From assembly GCF_021513135.1 (NCBI RefSeq), contig NZ_CP090981.1, positions 124,001-188,000 on the forward strand: a DNA stretch of 64,000 bases, read 5' to 3'. This stretch comes from Vibrio sp. SS-MA-C1-2 (GTDB lineage: Bacteria > Pseudomonadota > Gammaproteobacteria > Enterobacterales > Vibrionaceae). How positions within the stretch are numbered: position 1 is the stretch's first letter; the number at the start of each line of letters is the position of its first letter. Shown piece by piece: positions 23,935 through 34,122 of this stretch. The translations under genes were made by a program, and so were the position numbers. The notes under the pieces were generated by a model. It was given only the letters and a program-made list of their open reading frames with translations. It ran no database searches and had not been told where the DNA came from.

Positions 23935-23966
23935 AAAAAAACCTACAAAAAAGTGCAGGTTTTTTA
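23935..23966 (-). terminator. Terminator after grpE
   Basis: AAAAAACCT and AGGTTTTTT flank an inner C-G pair and a loop, giving a hairpin with a T tract in the leftward direction. It lies 41 bp after the grpE stop and just before the dnaK promoter, separating the two heat-shock units. Confidence 0.8.
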
Positions 23967-24007
23967 TCATTCATTTATATTCACTTAATATTTCAATTGA
24001 TTATTAG

Positions 24008-24628
24008 TTACTTAGAAACCATAACCATTGCAGGACGAATGATACGTCCATTTAGCTCATAACCCTTTTGCATTACAAGCATGACACTGTTCGGTGCAAG
24101 GTCTGGATTTTCTTGAATAGACATCGCTTGATGTAATTCTGGGTTAAAACCATCACCAACTTCAGGAGCTATCACTTTAAGACCGTTTTTATCGACCGTT
24201 GATAGTAGTGAACTTAATGTTAGTTCTACACCTTCAACAATCGCTTTGGTTGCTTCGTTCTCTTTATCGGAAGCTTCAATGGCACGTTCCATATTATCAA
24301 TAACAGGAAGTAGGTCATTAAGGATGCGCTCTAAAGCAAATTTACGTGCTTTATCTACTTCTTGCGTGCTACGACGACGCATATTTTCTACGTCTGCTTT
24401 TGCACGAAGTACAGAGTCACGTTGTTCATGAATACGATTTTCACTTTGCTCAAGTGCAGCTTCTAAAGTGGCAAGACGAGAATCAAGCTCTTCATTTTCT
24501 ATTTCAGCTTGCTCCTCAGAACTTTCCTCAGATATAAATTCTTCTTCAACCACTTCAACTTCTGGCTGTGCATTCTGTAGGTCTTGTGCTGCTTGCTCTT
24601 CTGCTACTTTTTTATCTTCAGTGCTCAT
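24008..24628 (-). CDS. grpE: Nucleotide exchange factor GrpE
   Basis: GrpE releases ADP from DnaK. I take the start as MSTEDKK at 24628 (206 residues) because GGAG precedes it by five bases. The upstream in-frame extension of 20 residues has no ribosome-binding site and is unlike GrpE. The N-terminal part is acidic ([19 protein letters not shown]), followed by the long dimerising helix ([29 protein letters not shown]) and the C-terminal beta domain that inserts into DnaK ([33 protein letters not shown]). It is divergent from nadK and driven by a strong sigma-32 promoter. Confidence 0.98.
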   Translation of the reverse strand: MSTEDKKVAEEQAAQDLQNAQPEVEVVEEEFISEESSEEQAEIENEELDSRLATLEAALEQSENRIHEQRDSVLRAKADVENMRRRSTQEVDKARKFALERILNDLLPVIDNMERAIEASDKENEATKAIVEGVELTLSSLLSTVDKNGLKVIAPEVGDGFNPELHQAMSIQENPDLAPNSVMLVMQKGYELNGRIIRPAMVMVSK

Positions 24629-24715
24629 GGTAACTCCAAAAAAATCGATACAAAAATTCCTGCTAGGTATCACAAATACGAATAACAAGTAGGAATCAAA
24701 AACTCTTAGCGATTA

Positions 24716-24743
24716 TTATGGGGACGTTCTCCGCCGAATCAAG
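24716..24743 (-). promoter_or_regulatory. Sigma-32 heat-shock promoter of grpE
   Basis: The leftward strand has CTTGAT (24743-24738), a 14-bp spacer and CCCCATAA (24723-24716), an excellent match to the sigma-32 consensus. It lies about 90 bp upstream of the chosen grpE ATG. Confidence 0.88.
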
Positions 24744-24823
24744 CCGAGAAGAGGAACAAAAAGCAACAAATTGCGTTATTGATCGTTATACTTGGAAAAA
24801 ATGTTGAGATTGGAACATAAATT

Positions 24824-25705
24824 ATGGCTCAAAAATTCAAAACTGTAGCGTTGGTTGGTCGCCCTAGGGATCCAAGTGCAACCACCACTCACCAACAAAT
24901 CTACAATTGGTTAAAGCAACAAGGGACTGAGATTTTAGTCGAAGATCGATTAATTGACTGCTTTGAATTTGAGTCTTCAGAATTAGCGTCTTTAATTGAG
25001 ATTGGTCAAAAAGCCGATCTTGCCATCGTTATTGGTGGTGATGGAAACATGCTAGGGGCAGCCCGAGTTCTTTCTCGCTTTGAAATTTACGTGATTGGAG
25101 TTAATCGTGGCAACTTAGGTTTTTTGACCGATCTAGCCCCTGATAATTTTAAAGAACCACTGCAAGAAGTATTAACTGGTGACTGCCTTGTTGATCATCG
25201 TTATTTGCTTGAATGTGAGATCCATCGCCATAATCAAATAAAAAGTCAAAATTCTGCGCTTAATGAAGTCGTTTTACACCCTTGTAAAATCGCTTGTATG
25301 ATTGAGTTTGAGGTTTATATCGATAATCATTTTGCTTTTTCACAACGATCTGATGGCTTGATTATCTCGACTCAAACAGGTTCCACCGCTTATTCACTTT
25401 CTGGTGGTGGGAGTATTTTAGCACCTCACCTTAATGCGATTAATTTAGTCCCAATGTTTCCACATACCTTATCTAGTCGACCTCTTGTTATCTCTGGTGA
25501 GCAGAAAATTAAATTAGTGGTTTCTCCCAATAACCGCGGCACACTAGAAGTCAGTTGTGATGGACAAGTATCACTTCCCGTCTCCCCAGGTGATGAAATC
25601 CATATTTACCAAAGTGATGCAACGTTAAACCTGCTCCACCCAAAAGATTATAATTATTACAATGTGTTAAGAAGCAAGCTAGGTTGGTCAAGTAAGCTAT
25701 TCTAA
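24824..25705 (+). CDS. nadK: NAD kinase
   Basis: NadK phosphorylates NAD+ to NADP+. The 293-residue protein (E. coli 292) has the catalytic GGDGN at residues 71-75, followed by [11 protein letters not shown]. The second conserved stretch, [16 protein letters not shown], forms part of the NAD site. It is encoded divergently from grpE, with recN downstream in the same direction, the standard order in enterobacteria and vibrios. A strong terminator follows, so recN is driven separately. Confidence 0.98.
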   Translation: MAQKFKTVALVGRPRDPSATTTHQQIYNWLKQQGTEILVEDRLIDCFEFESSELASLIEIGQKADLAIVIGGDGNMLGAARVLSRFEIYVIGVNRGNLGFLTDLAPDNFKEPLQEVLTGDCLVDHRYLLECEIHRHNQIKSQNSALNEVVLHPCKIACMIEFEVYIDNHFAFSQRSDGLIISTQTGSTAYSLSGGGSILAPHLNAINLVPMFPHTLSSRPLVISGEQKIKLVVSPNNRGTLEVSCDGQVSLPVSPGDEIHIYQSDATLNLLHPKDYNYYNVLRSKLGWSSKLF

Positions 25706-25737
25706 TTATCCACGCATCATCAAATCTTACCCTCTTA

Positions 25738-25780
25738 AGGCTAAAAAAGTGATTTCGATCGACTTTTTTAGCCTTTTTTG
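25738..25780 (+). terminator. Terminator after nadK
   Basis: AAGGCTAAAAAAGT and ACTTTTTTAGCCTTTTTT form a 13-bp stem around GATTTCGATCG, with a T tract. It lies about 30 bp after the nadK stop. Confidence 0.85.
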
Positions 25781-25812
25781 TCAATTTCAACAAAAAAAAT
25801 GACGATTTAATA

Positions 25813-25854
25813 TTTACTGAATACAAATTGAGTTTATACTGTATATAAAATCAG
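25813..25854 (+). promoter_or_regulatory. recN: recN promoter with LexA (SOS) box
   Basis: A LexA box, CTGTATATAAAATCAG, is at 25839-25854 and fits CTG-N10-CAG. It overlaps the -10 element TATACT (25835-25840) of a plausible promoter whose -35 is TTTACT (25813-25818). Repression by LexA and induction on DNA damage are therefore expected, as for recN in related bacteria. Confidence 0.75.
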
Positions 25855-25879
25855 GTGTTGATTTAAACAGGGTGTAATT

Positions 25880-27547
25880 ATGTTAACGAATCTGACTATC
25901 TCAAATTTTGCTATCGTTAAATCACTGGATCTAGAACTCAATAATGGTATGACAACTATTACAGGTGAGACAGGTGCAGGTAAATCTATTGCCATTGATG
26001 CATTAGGTCTTTGTTTAGGGGATCGTTGTGAATCTTCGGTGGTTCGCCCAAATGAAGATAAGGCTGAACTTACCGCCAGTTTTTCATTAAAAGATAATTT
26101 AACAGCGAGAAATTGGTTAATCGAAAATGATTTAGCCGATGGTGATGAGTGTCTACTACGTCGCATTGTCACTAAAGAAGGTCGTTCTCGCGGTTATATC
26201 AATGGCAGCCCTGTGCCAGCATCTCAACTAAAAATCCTTGGTCAGCAGTTAATTAATATTCATGGCCAACATGCCCACCAGCAGTTGATGAAAAAAGAGT
26301 ATCAATTAAGCATGCTTGATCAATATGCAGGTCATCATCAACTATTGAACCGTTGCCGTAAAGAGTACCAATTATGGCGTCAGATAAAAAATGAACTCAA
26401 AAAGCGCCAACAAAATCGTGAAGAAAATGAAGCTCAACGTCAATTAATTAGCTATCAAGTAATAGAACTTAATGAATTAGGCTTAATCGATGGTGAATAT
26501 CAAGAGTTAGAGTCAGAACATATCTTGCTGTCAAATAGCGGACAACTTGTCTCTTTAACCCAAACCCTACTTAATGTTCTTTATGAATCAGAGGAAGAAA
26601 ATGCATTGGGGCTTCTTCAACGCGCAACTAACCATCTTGGCGAACTGAATGAGTTAGACAGTTCAACGGAAGAGTTCAATACCATGGTCAATGATGCAGT
26701 GATTCAAATAGAAGAAGTTGGACAGAACCTGCAACGTTACTTCAATAATATCGAACTTGATCCAGAAAGATTAAGTTATGTTGAAGAGCGAATAGGTAAG
26801 GTGATGTCATTGGCTCGAAAACATCAAGTTCAACCCGTTGAGTTATTTCAACATCATCAAGATTTGTCTCAACAACTAGAAAGTTTAGACAATGGTGATG
26901 AAGCCCTCGATGAATTAAAAGAAAATCTTGAAACACAATGGGCTTCTTATCTCAAATGTGCAGAAAAGTTAACTAAAAGTCGTCGACGCTACGCGACAGA
27001 ATTAAACGAATATATTTCGGCCAGCATGCACGATTTAAGTATGGAAAATGGTCAATTCAATATCGAAATCACTTCAGATCCAGAACATCATGCTACACCT
27101 TTAGGGATCGATTTAATTGAATTTCAGGTTTCAACTAACCCGGGGCAACCTCTTCAATGTTTAGCAAAAGTCGCATCGGGTGGTGAGCTTTCTCGTATAT
27201 CTCTTGCTATTCAAGTTATTACTGCACAGAAAGTTGAAACTCCAAGCTTAATCTTTGATGAAGTAGATGTTGGTATCAGTGGCCCAACAGCCGCGGTCGT
27301 CGGACGAATGTTAAGAACTCTAGGGAAATCGACACAAGTTATCTGCGTCACACATCTACCTCAAGTAGCAGGTTCAGGGCATCAACAACTCTTTGTGGCA
27401 AAAAAGAGTGATAATAAATCGACAGAGACCACCATGAATTTGCTGACTGAAAAGGCACGAGTAAAAGAGTTAGCTCGTTTACTCGCTGGAGATAAAATTA
27501 CAGAAACTACCTTAGCCAATGCCAAAGAGTTATTAGTGGCGGCTTAA
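25880..27547 (+). CDS. recN: DNA repair protein RecN
   Basis: RecN is an SMC-like ATPase that holds broken DNA ends together for RecA-dependent double-strand break repair. Walker A GETGAGKS is at residues 29-36. A central coiled coil follows (about 150-380). The C-terminal head has the signature [14 protein letters not shown] and Walker [15 protein letters not shown]. The length of 555 residues matches the family (E. coli 553). The ATG closely follows the SOS promoter. Confidence 0.98.
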   Translation: MLTNLTISNFAIVKSLDLELNNGMTTITGETGAGKSIAIDALGLCLGDRCESSVVRPNEDKAELTASFSLKDNLTARNWLIENDLADGDECLLRRIVTKEGRSRGYINGSPVPASQLKILGQQLINIHGQHAHQQLMKKEYQLSMLDQYAGHHQLLNRCRKEYQLWRQIKNELKKRQQNREENEAQRQLISYQVIELNELGLIDGEYQELESEHILLSNSGQLVSLTQTLLNVLYESEEENALGLLQRATNHLGELNELDSSTEEFNTMVNDAVIQIEEVGQNLQRYFNNIELDPERLSYVEERIGKVMSLARKHQVQPVELFQHHQDLSQQLESLDNGDEALDELKENLETQWASYLKCAEKLTKSRRRYATELNEYISASMHDLSMENGQFNIEITSDPEHHATPLGIDLIEFQVSTNPGQPLQCLAKVASGGELSRISLAIQVITAQKVETPSLIFDEVDVGISGPTAAVVGRMLRTLGKSTQVICVTHLPQVAGSGHQQLFVAKKSDNKSTETTMNLLTEKARVKELARLLAGDKITETTLANAKELLVAA

Positions 27548-27710
27548 CTTGAAGCAATAGAGAGCCGGGTAAATCGTATTTAATTAAGAAAAAAGAGTAA
27601 CGGTTCAACTTATCGTACTGAATATCAAAAAAGTTACTCTGGTTGCTTTTACTTCTGTCTCAAGCTTGTTTATTATCTCTACTATTACTATTCATGATTG
27701 CTGGGATGCT

Positions 27711-28070
27711 ATGCGTTTAAAAAATGTTGCCGCAATGACAATGGCATTAGCGCTATTGAGTGGCTGTTCGGTTATTGAAAGACTGGTTTATAAGATTGAT
27801 ATCAACCAAGGAAACTTTGTTGAACAAAAGAGTATTGATACTTTGCATGTAGGGATGACAAAGGAGCAAGTGCGCTTTGTATTGGGAACCCCAATGTTGA
27901 TTGAACAGAGTGACCCTAATACTTGGTATTATGTTTATTACCATAAGCCAGGCCATAATAAGCCAGTACAGAAAAATCTAATTGCGACTTTTAATGATCA
28001 AAATAAACTAATGACTCTTACTGGTGATTACCCAATTAGCGATAGCTTTGCTACTCCACTGGAACAGTAA
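27711..28070 (+). CDS. bamE: Outer-membrane assembly lipoprotein BamE (SmpA)
   Basis: BamE is a small lipoprotein of the BAM complex that inserts beta-barrel proteins into the outer membrane. I start it at the ATG at 27711, giving MRLKNVAAMTMALALLSGC with lipidated Cys19. A longer in-frame start 15 codons upstream would spoil the lipoprotein signal. The mature part carries the typical BamE stretches FVEQKSIDTLHVGMTKEQV, VLGTPML and TWYYVYYHKPG. The length is 119 residues (E. coli 113). It follows recN in the usual order. Confidence 0.95.
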   Translation: MRLKNVAAMTMALALLSGCSVIERLVYKIDINQGNFVEQKSIDTLHVGMTKEQVRFVLGTPMLIEQSDPNTWYYVYYHKPGHNKPVQKNLIATFNDQNKLMTLTGDYPISDSFATPLEQ

Positions 28071-28090
28071 CCTCTGAGATACATCAGTTA

Positions 28091-28167
28091 TATCGTTCAT
28101 ACTTGAAGCTGCTAGGTTGTTGACTGCGTTCGTTCGCAGTCGAGCGACAACAATAGCTTTGAGTATA
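28091..28167 (-). repeat. ERIC element, internally deleted (77 bp)
   Basis: It begins TATCGTTCATACTTGAAGCT with GCTAGGTTGTTGACTGCGTT, matching the end of a full copy read in reverse, and finishes with AATAGCTTTGAGTATA from the other end. The centre (about 50 bp, including the GGGGC segment) is missing. It lies between bamE and the shared terminator of bamE and luxS. Confidence 0.7.
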
Positions 28168-28182
28168 AATATACGCTGGATT

Positions 28183-28217
28183 AAAAAAGAGGCGCTTGAT
28201 AATCAAGCGCCTCTTTT
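28183..28217. terminator. Bidirectional terminator between bamE and luxS
   Basis: AAAAAAGAGGCGCTTGAT and ATCAAGCGCCTCTTTTA form a nearly perfect 16-bp stem with A/T tracts on both sides. It serves the convergent genes bamE and luxS. Confidence 0.9.
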
Positions 28218-28235
28218 ATTATCTTAAAGCTATTA

Positions 28236-28754
28236 TTAGTGAGTAGCCAAAGACTTTAACTGCTCTTCAGAAAGCGATAATGTATCATTCTGGTTAATAC
28301 CAATACCCGCCTTTAATACCACCTCAGCAATCACTTTCGCTTCAAAAAGGGAGTGCATATTATAAGTACCACACTGATACTCATTAAGCTCTGGAATATT
28401 ATCTTGAGACTCAACATTAAGCACATCTTCCATTGATAACTTCCACGCCTCAGCAACAGACTCTGCTGAGGGCGTTCCTACTAGGCTCATGTAGAAACCA
28501 GTACGACAACCCATTGGTGATATATCAATAATCTCAACGTTATCAGAATTTAAATGATTACGCATAAAACCAGCATAAAGATGCTCAAGGGTATGAATAC
28601 CACGCTCGGTTAACAGATCTTCATTCGGCTTTGTGTAACGCAAATCAAATACCGTAATCGTATCGCCTTTTGGCGTTTGCATGATCTTTGCAACACGTAC
28701 TGCAGGTGCAATCATTTTTGTATGATCAACGGTAAAGCTGTCTAATAATGGCAT
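28236..28754 (-). CDS. luxS: S-ribosylhomocysteine lyase LuxS (AI-2 synthase)
   Basis: LuxS splits S-ribosylhomocysteine into homocysteine and DPD, the precursor of the quorum signal AI-2, and so links the activated methyl cycle to cell signalling. The metal ligands are all present: His54 and His58 in HTLEH and Cys128 in QCGTY. Cys83 in GCRTGFYM is the expected catalytic residue. The length is 172 residues, exactly the family norm. It is downstream of gshA in the same direction, 116 bp away, the arrangement seen in many gamma-proteobacteria. Confidence 0.99.
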   Translation of the reverse strand: MPLLDSFTVDHTKMIAPAVRVAKIMQTPKGDTITVFDLRYTKPNEDLLTERGIHTLEHLYAGFMRNHLNSDNVEIIDISPMGCRTGFYMSLVGTPSAESVAEAWKLSMEDVLNVESQDNIPELNEYQCGTYNMHSLFEAKVIAEVVLKAGIGINQNDTLSLSEEQLKSLATH

Positions 28755-28870
28755 TAATGTTCTCCCTTGCCCTTTGTTATTTTTGATAATAAGTGATTTA
28801 AGTCTGCCACTGAAATTACTTACTTTTTAAGCGTACTCTATTTGAGCCATATTGACTCGTTAACCGACAG

Positions 28871-30448
28871 TTACTCTGATAGATATGCAAAATAATCTGT
28901 TAAGAATTGATCAAAATCGACACTGTCTTGCTGTTCAATCTCTTGTTGTTTAACCACGGAAAACTTAGCTTCATCGACAAACTGCTGTTGACTATAAAAG
29001 GCATATTGATGCTGATTTAATTTCTCTTTATGTTTCGCGGCTAATGGTGAAACGGCACCACGAATCCCACCTTTATCTATGACCTCAGCAAGTAATTGAC
29101 CTGAACGAGTTAACTCTGGATGATCAAGCATTTCATTTAGTTGATTACAAACATCACTATATTGGGTATTTTGATTAACTTGATCAAATAGCGTTGCAAG
29201 TTGTTGTAACTCAGCCATGACATTCTTGCCCCACTGCTGTTGAGTCAAGGACTCTTGATTACAACCAATATTTAACTCTAAGCCAGGTTTACGCCCTTCT
29301 AGAATAATCTTGTTCCAATTTTTACCCCAACACTCAAGCTCTACACTATCCATGTCATCAGATGGCGTCAATAAGCACCAGAATAGGAAAAGATCTAAGA
29401 AACAGACTTGCTGCTCAGAGATTCCAATCGGGCTAAATGGATCGACATCGAGTGAGCGAACCTCAATATATTCAACCCCAGCTCGTTGCAGTGCGTCAGA
29501 AGGCTTTTCATCGGCATTAGTAACACGCTTTGGACGAACAGGCGCATACAGTTCATTCTCAATTTGAAGAATATTGCTGTTAAGTTGACGATATTCGCCA
29601 TTCTCTTTAACACCTAATTTCGCAAATTCAGCCGATGGCATTTTAATCGCACGCTTAACGCCATCAATGTACTGTTCAATGCTATTAAAGCCAATATTAA
29701 GCTCACTTTGCGCACTATTGGTATAGCCTAAATCACTTAAGCGAAGTGCTGTCGCATAAGGCAAATAATAAGCGCCACTTTGGGTTTTGCTGAATTGATG
29801 CTGACTCTCCTCTTCTTTAATAAAAGAGGGACAAAGTACTGGAGATGCACCAAAGAAATAAGGAATTAACCAGCCAAAACGGTAATAATTACGAATAACA
29901 GAAAAATAAGCATCTGATCGAGAGGCTTTTCGTTCCTCTTCATTCTGCTCACCATAAAGCACATCCCACAACTGCTCAGGGAAAGAAAAATTAAAATGGA
30001 CACCAGAAATAATCTGCATCGCACTGCCGTAACGGCGTTTTAACCCTTCACGATAAAGAGTCTTCATCTTACCGCTATTTGAAGAGCCATACTGCGCTAA
30101 CGTAATATCATCTTCATTGCCAATGTAACAAGGCATCGAAAGCGGCCATAACTTTTCGTCAGCTAAATTATCGACAGTGTATTTATGAATATCCATTAAC
30201 TGATTAAGGAGTGTGTCAACACTAGAACTAACAGGAGTAATAAATTCTAATAATGACTCTGCATAATCAGTGGTAATCCAGCGATTAGTAAAAGCAGAAC
30301 CTAATGGAGTCGGATGAGGGAGATTAGAGATATCACCTTCACTATTAATTCGTAACGCTTCTCTTTCGAGCCCACGTCCGATTTTACTCAATAAGTCTGA
30401 ATTGTGCGCTACTTGTTGTAGCTTGTAAGCAAAATCAGTCACAGCCAT
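28871..30448 (-). CDS. gshA: Glutamate-cysteine ligase GshA
   Basis: GshA joins glutamate and cysteine with ATP, the first and rate-limiting step of glutathione synthesis. The 525-residue protein (E. coli 518) shows family stretches [11 protein letters not shown] near residue 23, [12 protein letters not shown] near 145 and [18 protein letters not shown] near 325. It precedes luxS; both draw on or produce sulfur amino acids. The ATG is preceded by AGAGAT. No frame problem is visible. Confidence 0.97.
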   Translation of the reverse strand: MAVTDFAYKLQQVAHNSDLLSKIGRGLEREALRINSEGDISNLPHPTPLGSAFTNRWITTDYAESLLEFITPVSSSVDTLLNQLMDIHKYTVDNLADEKLWPLSMPCYIGNEDDITLAQYGSSNSGKMKTLYREGLKRRYGSAMQIISGVHFNFSFPEQLWDVLYGEQNEEERKASRSDAYFSVIRNYYRFGWLIPYFFGASPVLCPSFIKEEESQHQFSKTQSGAYYLPYATALRLSDLGYTNSAQSELNIGFNSIEQYIDGVKRAIKMPSAEFAKLGVKENGEYRQLNSNILQIENELYAPVRPKRVTNADEKPSDALQRAGVEYIEVRSLDVDPFSPIGISEQQVCFLDLFLFWCLLTPSDDMDSVELECWGKNWNKIILEGRKPGLELNIGCNQESLTQQQWGKNVMAELQQLATLFDQVNQNTQYSDVCNQLNEMLDHPELTRSGQLLAEVIDKGGIRGAVSPLAAKHKEKLNQHQYAFYSQQQFVDEAKFSVVKQQEIEQQDSVDFDQFLTDYFAYLSE

Positions 30449-30517
30449 ATCTCTTTGTTAATACTTAATTAATGAAATAAGGATAAAGGGTTATCAACAC
30501 TAAATCCATTATAAAAG

Positions 30518-30557
30518 AAAAAAACCGAGTTAATTATAAATTAAACTCAGTTTTTTT
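30518..30557 (-). terminator. Terminator after the M16 protease gene
   Basis: AAAAAAACCGAGTT and AACTCAGTTTTTTT flank an AT-rich inner stem, giving a long hairpin with a T tract. It lies 47 bp past the protease stop codon and upstream of gshA. Confidence 0.75.
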
Positions 30558-30603
30558 GTCTGTAGAGTGAACGCTATTGCACTCTTTTTGTTGCTATTTT
30601 GCG

Positions 30604-33483
30604 CTATGGTTTATCAATAGTTATCACTTCAACCGGTAATTCTAACGGTTTCAACTGTGGCAATAATCTTTCCTTATCGCCAACAACGATGATTTGATAA
30701 TCTTCCGGTTTAAACCATTTTGTTGCTAATTGGTTAATTTTATCCAATGTGATAGTTGCAACAATCTTATTCTGAACTTCAACATAATTATCTGCAAGTT
30801 GATAAGTTTGAATTCGACTTAATAGAGCGGCTTTCTGACTTGGCGTCTCATATTTTAACGCCTCTTTTTGACCGACTGCCATGCGCATAAAGTCGAGTTC
30901 TTTTTCAGTTTCACCACTAATTGAGATCTCATTCATCTCATTGATAAACTCTTCAATAGACGCAGCGGTTGCATCGGCTTTTACTTGAGCATCAAAGACA
31001 ATCGCACCAACCTCTTTGCTTCCTGAAATATAACTTCCTGCACCATAAGTATAACCTTTGTCTTCTCTCAGATTTAGGTTGATACGGCTATTAAAGTTAC
31101 CACCAAGGACAAAATTAGCTAACTGGATTTGATACAACTCTCCCGTTGCATCATAAGGTAATCCTCGTCTCACCAAACGAACCACACTCTGAGAAGCATT
31201 CGGCTTATCAATTAACCAAATCGATTGTGTTTTTTTATCAGCCAACTTCCCTAACTTTGGCAACGCAACGGCTTTACCTTGCCAATCAGAGATAAAGGCC
31301 AACTTAGGCAAGAGTTCTGATTCTGTAATATCCCCGACAGCAACAATCGTTGCCCCAACAGGGGTATAGTGTTGTTGATAGAACTGCTTCACATCATCAA
31401 GAGTTAATTGACTTATCGTCGATTTATAACCATCAACAGGTTGCCCTAGAATTGATTGACCAAAGAGCAGTTCGCGGGTTGCTTGGCTCGCTTTCCACGT
31501 TGGTTTCTGCTGTTGGTATTCAATGCCATCCAATGCTTGCTTCTTAACAAAATCAAAATCAGACTGACTCATTGCCGGTTCAAACAAGCGCTCTTTCACT
31601 AATGTTAAGGTTTTATCAAGATTAACAGCGAGAGTGGAAACACTCATCACAGTTGTATAGTTACCCGTTGAAAATGAGATACTACTTCCCAGCTCTTCAA
31701 GTTGTGCTGAAATATCTTCTGCCGAATAATTTTTTGTCGCCTCATCCATCATTGCGGCGGTCAGTTGTGCTAAACCAGCCTGCTCTGGCGATTCGTAACG
31801 ATGCCCTGCGGGAAGAGAAAGCTGAAAGCTTACGATAGGAACCTCTTTAGATTCCGTGCCTAGAACTTTAATTTTATTGGCTAACTCTGCACGCCATAAT
31901 TCAGGCATTGTAATATTGACCGGGCCACTGGCTTTTGGCATCACTGAGCGATCAAAGTTATCAACGGGTTCACGTAATACAATACTCTTAGCATCGAGTT
32001 TTTTATAATCAGGAAGAATACGTTTTGGTGGCTCAAAGTTTTGTGGCGCGGCAACAAGGTTTAATTTTCCTTTTGGTACTACGCTCAAGTTAACCGCAGG
32101 TTTATCCGCAATATATTGATTAAAAACACGATTAATATCCTCAACATGAACAGCTTTAAGCTCACTTAACTCTGTTGCTAAATGGTTAGGATTACCAAAG
32201 AAGGTTTGATAAGCCGCCAATTGAGATACTTTTCCACTGACGCTTTGTAGCCCATAAATAGCAGAGGCTTCAGCTTCCCCTTTGACTCGATTCAGGGCTT
32301 CAATTGTTGTACCTTGTTTTTGAAATTCAACCAATGTTTCCATCACTTTACTGCGTAATCGTTTTAAATTTCCTTTTTCGCTACTGTCTCCCATCGCATA
32401 AACATAGAAAGTACATGATAATTCGCCGCAATCACTGTAAGCCCCCGCATCAATCGCATCACCAGTCTTCACTAGATTTTGATACAACAAACTACTTTTA
32501 CTGCCGCCTAACAATGCTGCTAGCATATCTAAGCTTGATTGATCTTTATCACCCATAAACGTGGTTGGGAATGCCATCATTAGCATTGGTTGACGAATAC
32601 GATCTTCTAACGTGATAAAGCGATTACTTTCAAGTAAGACCGGTTGTTTTGGTGCATTATTCACTTCAGGTCCTTTAGGAATAGAACCAAAGTACTGATT
32701 AATCCAAGCCAGTGTTTTCGCATTATCAAAGTCACCACCAATGGTTAATGTCGCATTATTTGGACCATACCAATGAAGGAAAAAGGCTTTAAGATCGTTA
32801 ACATTAACCCGATCTAGGTCTTGTACGTAACCAATCGTCTGCCAAGAGTATGGATGATTTAATGGGTATAGCGCTTCTCCAATCTTCTCATACACTAAGC
32901 CATAAGGTCGATTATCGTAACGTTGTGCTCGTTCATTTTTTACCGTGGCACGTTGAATTTCAAACTTTTTCTGAGAAACAGCTTCAAGTAGAAAGCCCAT
33001 TCTGTCCGACTCTAGCCACAGCACTTTTTCTAATTGATTCGCTGGAATCGTTTCATAGTAGTTAGTGCGATCGCGATTCGTGCTACCGTTCAGCGTTCCG
33101 CCCGATTCGGTAATGATTTTAAAATGTTGTTGATCGCCGACATGTTCCGATCCTTGAAACATCATATGTTCAAAGAAGTGAGCAAAGCCCGATTTCCCTA
33201 CCTCTTCACGGGCAGAACCAACATGATAAGTCATATCAACATGAACAAGAGGATCAGAGTGATCCTGTGCAAGAACAACCGTTAAACCATTCTCCAATTG
33301 ATATTTAGAATAAGGAATAACAATCTGATTGCTATCATTTGCAGTGACCGTTTCAAGTAATTTCACTCCTGGTGGTAACGGCTGTTTATCATTACCTTGA
33401 GAGAGAAGGTTACAGCCACTTAAAATAAGAGCTGAAAAAAGAAGTAGGCAGATCTGTTTAGTGCTTTTCCATCTATGGCTCAC
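30604..33483 (-). CDS. M16-family zinc protease, lipoprotein
   Basis: This is a 959-residue, two-lobe insulinase/pitrilysin-type peptidase. The lipoprotein signal ends LSGC (Cys24), placing it in the envelope. The N-terminal lobe has the inverted zinc motif HFFEH at residues 102-106, with the downstream Glu in the NERAQRYDNRPYG segment. The C-terminal lobe (from about residue 520) repeats the fold without zinc ligands (ELGSSISFSTGNYT, RREDKGYTYG-like NLREDKGYTYGAG). It lies 9 bp downstream of a yqaA-like gene and they are likely co-transcribed. The substrate cannot be inferred; such proteins degrade peptides in the periplasm. Confidence 0.92.
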   Translation of the reverse strand: MSHRWKSTKQICLLLFSALILSGCNLLSQGNDKQPLPPGVKLLETVTANDSNQIVIPYSKYQLENGLTVVLAQDHSDPLVHVDMTYHVGSAREEVGKSGFAHFFEHMMFQGSEHVGDQQHFKIITESGGTLNGSTNRDRTNYYETIPANQLEKVLWLESDRMGFLLEAVSQKKFEIQRATVKNERAQRYDNRPYGLVYEKIGEALYPLNHPYSWQTIGYVQDLDRVNVNDLKAFFLHWYGPNNATLTIGGDFDNAKTLAWINQYFGSIPKGPEVNNAPKQPVLLESNRFITLEDRIRQPMLMMAFPTTFMGDKDQSSLDMLAALLGGSKSSLLYQNLVKTGDAIDAGAYSDCGELSCTFYVYAMGDSSEKGNLKRLRSKVMETLVEFQKQGTTIEALNRVKGEAEASAIYGLQSVSGKVSQLAAYQTFFGNPNHLATELSELKAVHVEDINRVFNQYIADKPAVNLSVVPKGKLNLVAAPQNFEPPKRILPDYKKLDAKSIVLREPVDNFDRSVMPKASGPVNITMPELWRAELANKIKVLGTESKEVPIVSFQLSLPAGHRYESPEQAGLAQLTAAMMDEATKNYSAEDISAQLEELGSSISFSTGNYTTVMSVSTLAVNLDKTLTLVKERLFEPAMSQSDFDFVKKQALDGIEYQQQKPTWKASQATRELLFGQSILGQPVDGYKSTISQLTLDDVKQFYQQHYTPVGATIVAVGDITESELLPKLAFISDWQGKAVALPKLGKLADKKTQSIWLIDKPNASQSVVRLVRRGLPYDATGELYQIQLANFVLGGNFNSRINLNLREDKGYTYGAGSYISGSKEVGAIVFDAQVKADATAASIEEFINEMNEISISGETEKELDFMRMAVGQKEALKYETPSQKAALLSRIQTYQLADNYVEVQNKIVATITLDKINQLATKWFKPEDYQIIVVGDKERLLPQLKPLELPVEVITIDKP

Positions 33484-33492
33484 ATGAGACTC

Positions 33493-33957
33493 CTAAAGTA
33501 TTCCTAAAATAATTAACCCAATAAAACTATAGCGCAGTAATTTACCAATAAAGATCAGTAATAATACCAACCAATGATTCATTCGTAGCCAACCCGCAGC
33601 AACACAGAGTGGATCACCAATGATTGGTAGCCAACTTAATAATAGTGCCCAATAGCCATATTTATGTAGCCATTGCAGTGACTTTTTACTCAACTTGGAT
33701 TTTTTACTGCTATTTGAAGAGTTTTGATCTTGAAATTGCTCTTTATTAGGGATCAACCGGCCCAGCCAGTAGTTAGTTTGACCACCCAATGTATTGCCTA
33801 ATGTTGCCACTAGAATTAAGATCAATGGTGAAAATGTCTGTTGTGACAGGAGTGCAATAAGCAGTGCTTCAGAACCACCAGGGAGCAATGTTGCACTCAA
33901 GAACCCAGTAGAGAAAAGCGCCCAAAGCCCCCCATCAGTTAATAACCAATCAAACAT
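33493..33957 (-). CDS. yqaA: YqaA-family (VTT/DedA-like) inner membrane protein
   Basis: The 154-residue protein is mostly hydrophobic. Segments near residues 10-30 and 40-60 include the family-type FLSATLLPGGSEALL and ATLGNTLGGQTNYWLGR. A hydrophilic Ser/Lys-rich loop follows (about 72-92), and later helices include WALLLSWLPIIGDPLCVAAGWLR. These features match the VTT/SNARE-associated (DedA-like) fold, with YqaA as the closest known relative. DedA-type proteins work in membrane homeostasis and lipid-carrier flipping; a specific role here is not established. It is probably the first gene of a unit with the M16 protease. Confidence 0.85.
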   Translation of the reverse strand: MFDWLLTDGGLWALFSTGFLSATLLPGGSEALLIALLSQQTFSPLILILVATLGNTLGGQTNYWLGRLIPNKEQFQDQNSSNSSKKSKLSKKSLQWLHKYGYWALLLSWLPIIGDPLCVAAGWLRMNHWLVLLLIFIGKLLRYSFIGLIILGIL

Positions 33958-34122
33958 AAAAAAAATCGATACTCCCTTATTCGTTGAAGTAAGAGTTTAT
34001 ATCATAGGATCAGTTCAATGAATTCTTTCAAATTAAATAAACAAAGCTCAACTCGACTATTTTCAAAAATAGCAAAGTTAAGCTCTCATTATCGTATTAA
34101 GTATGGAGTAAATTCGATTAGC

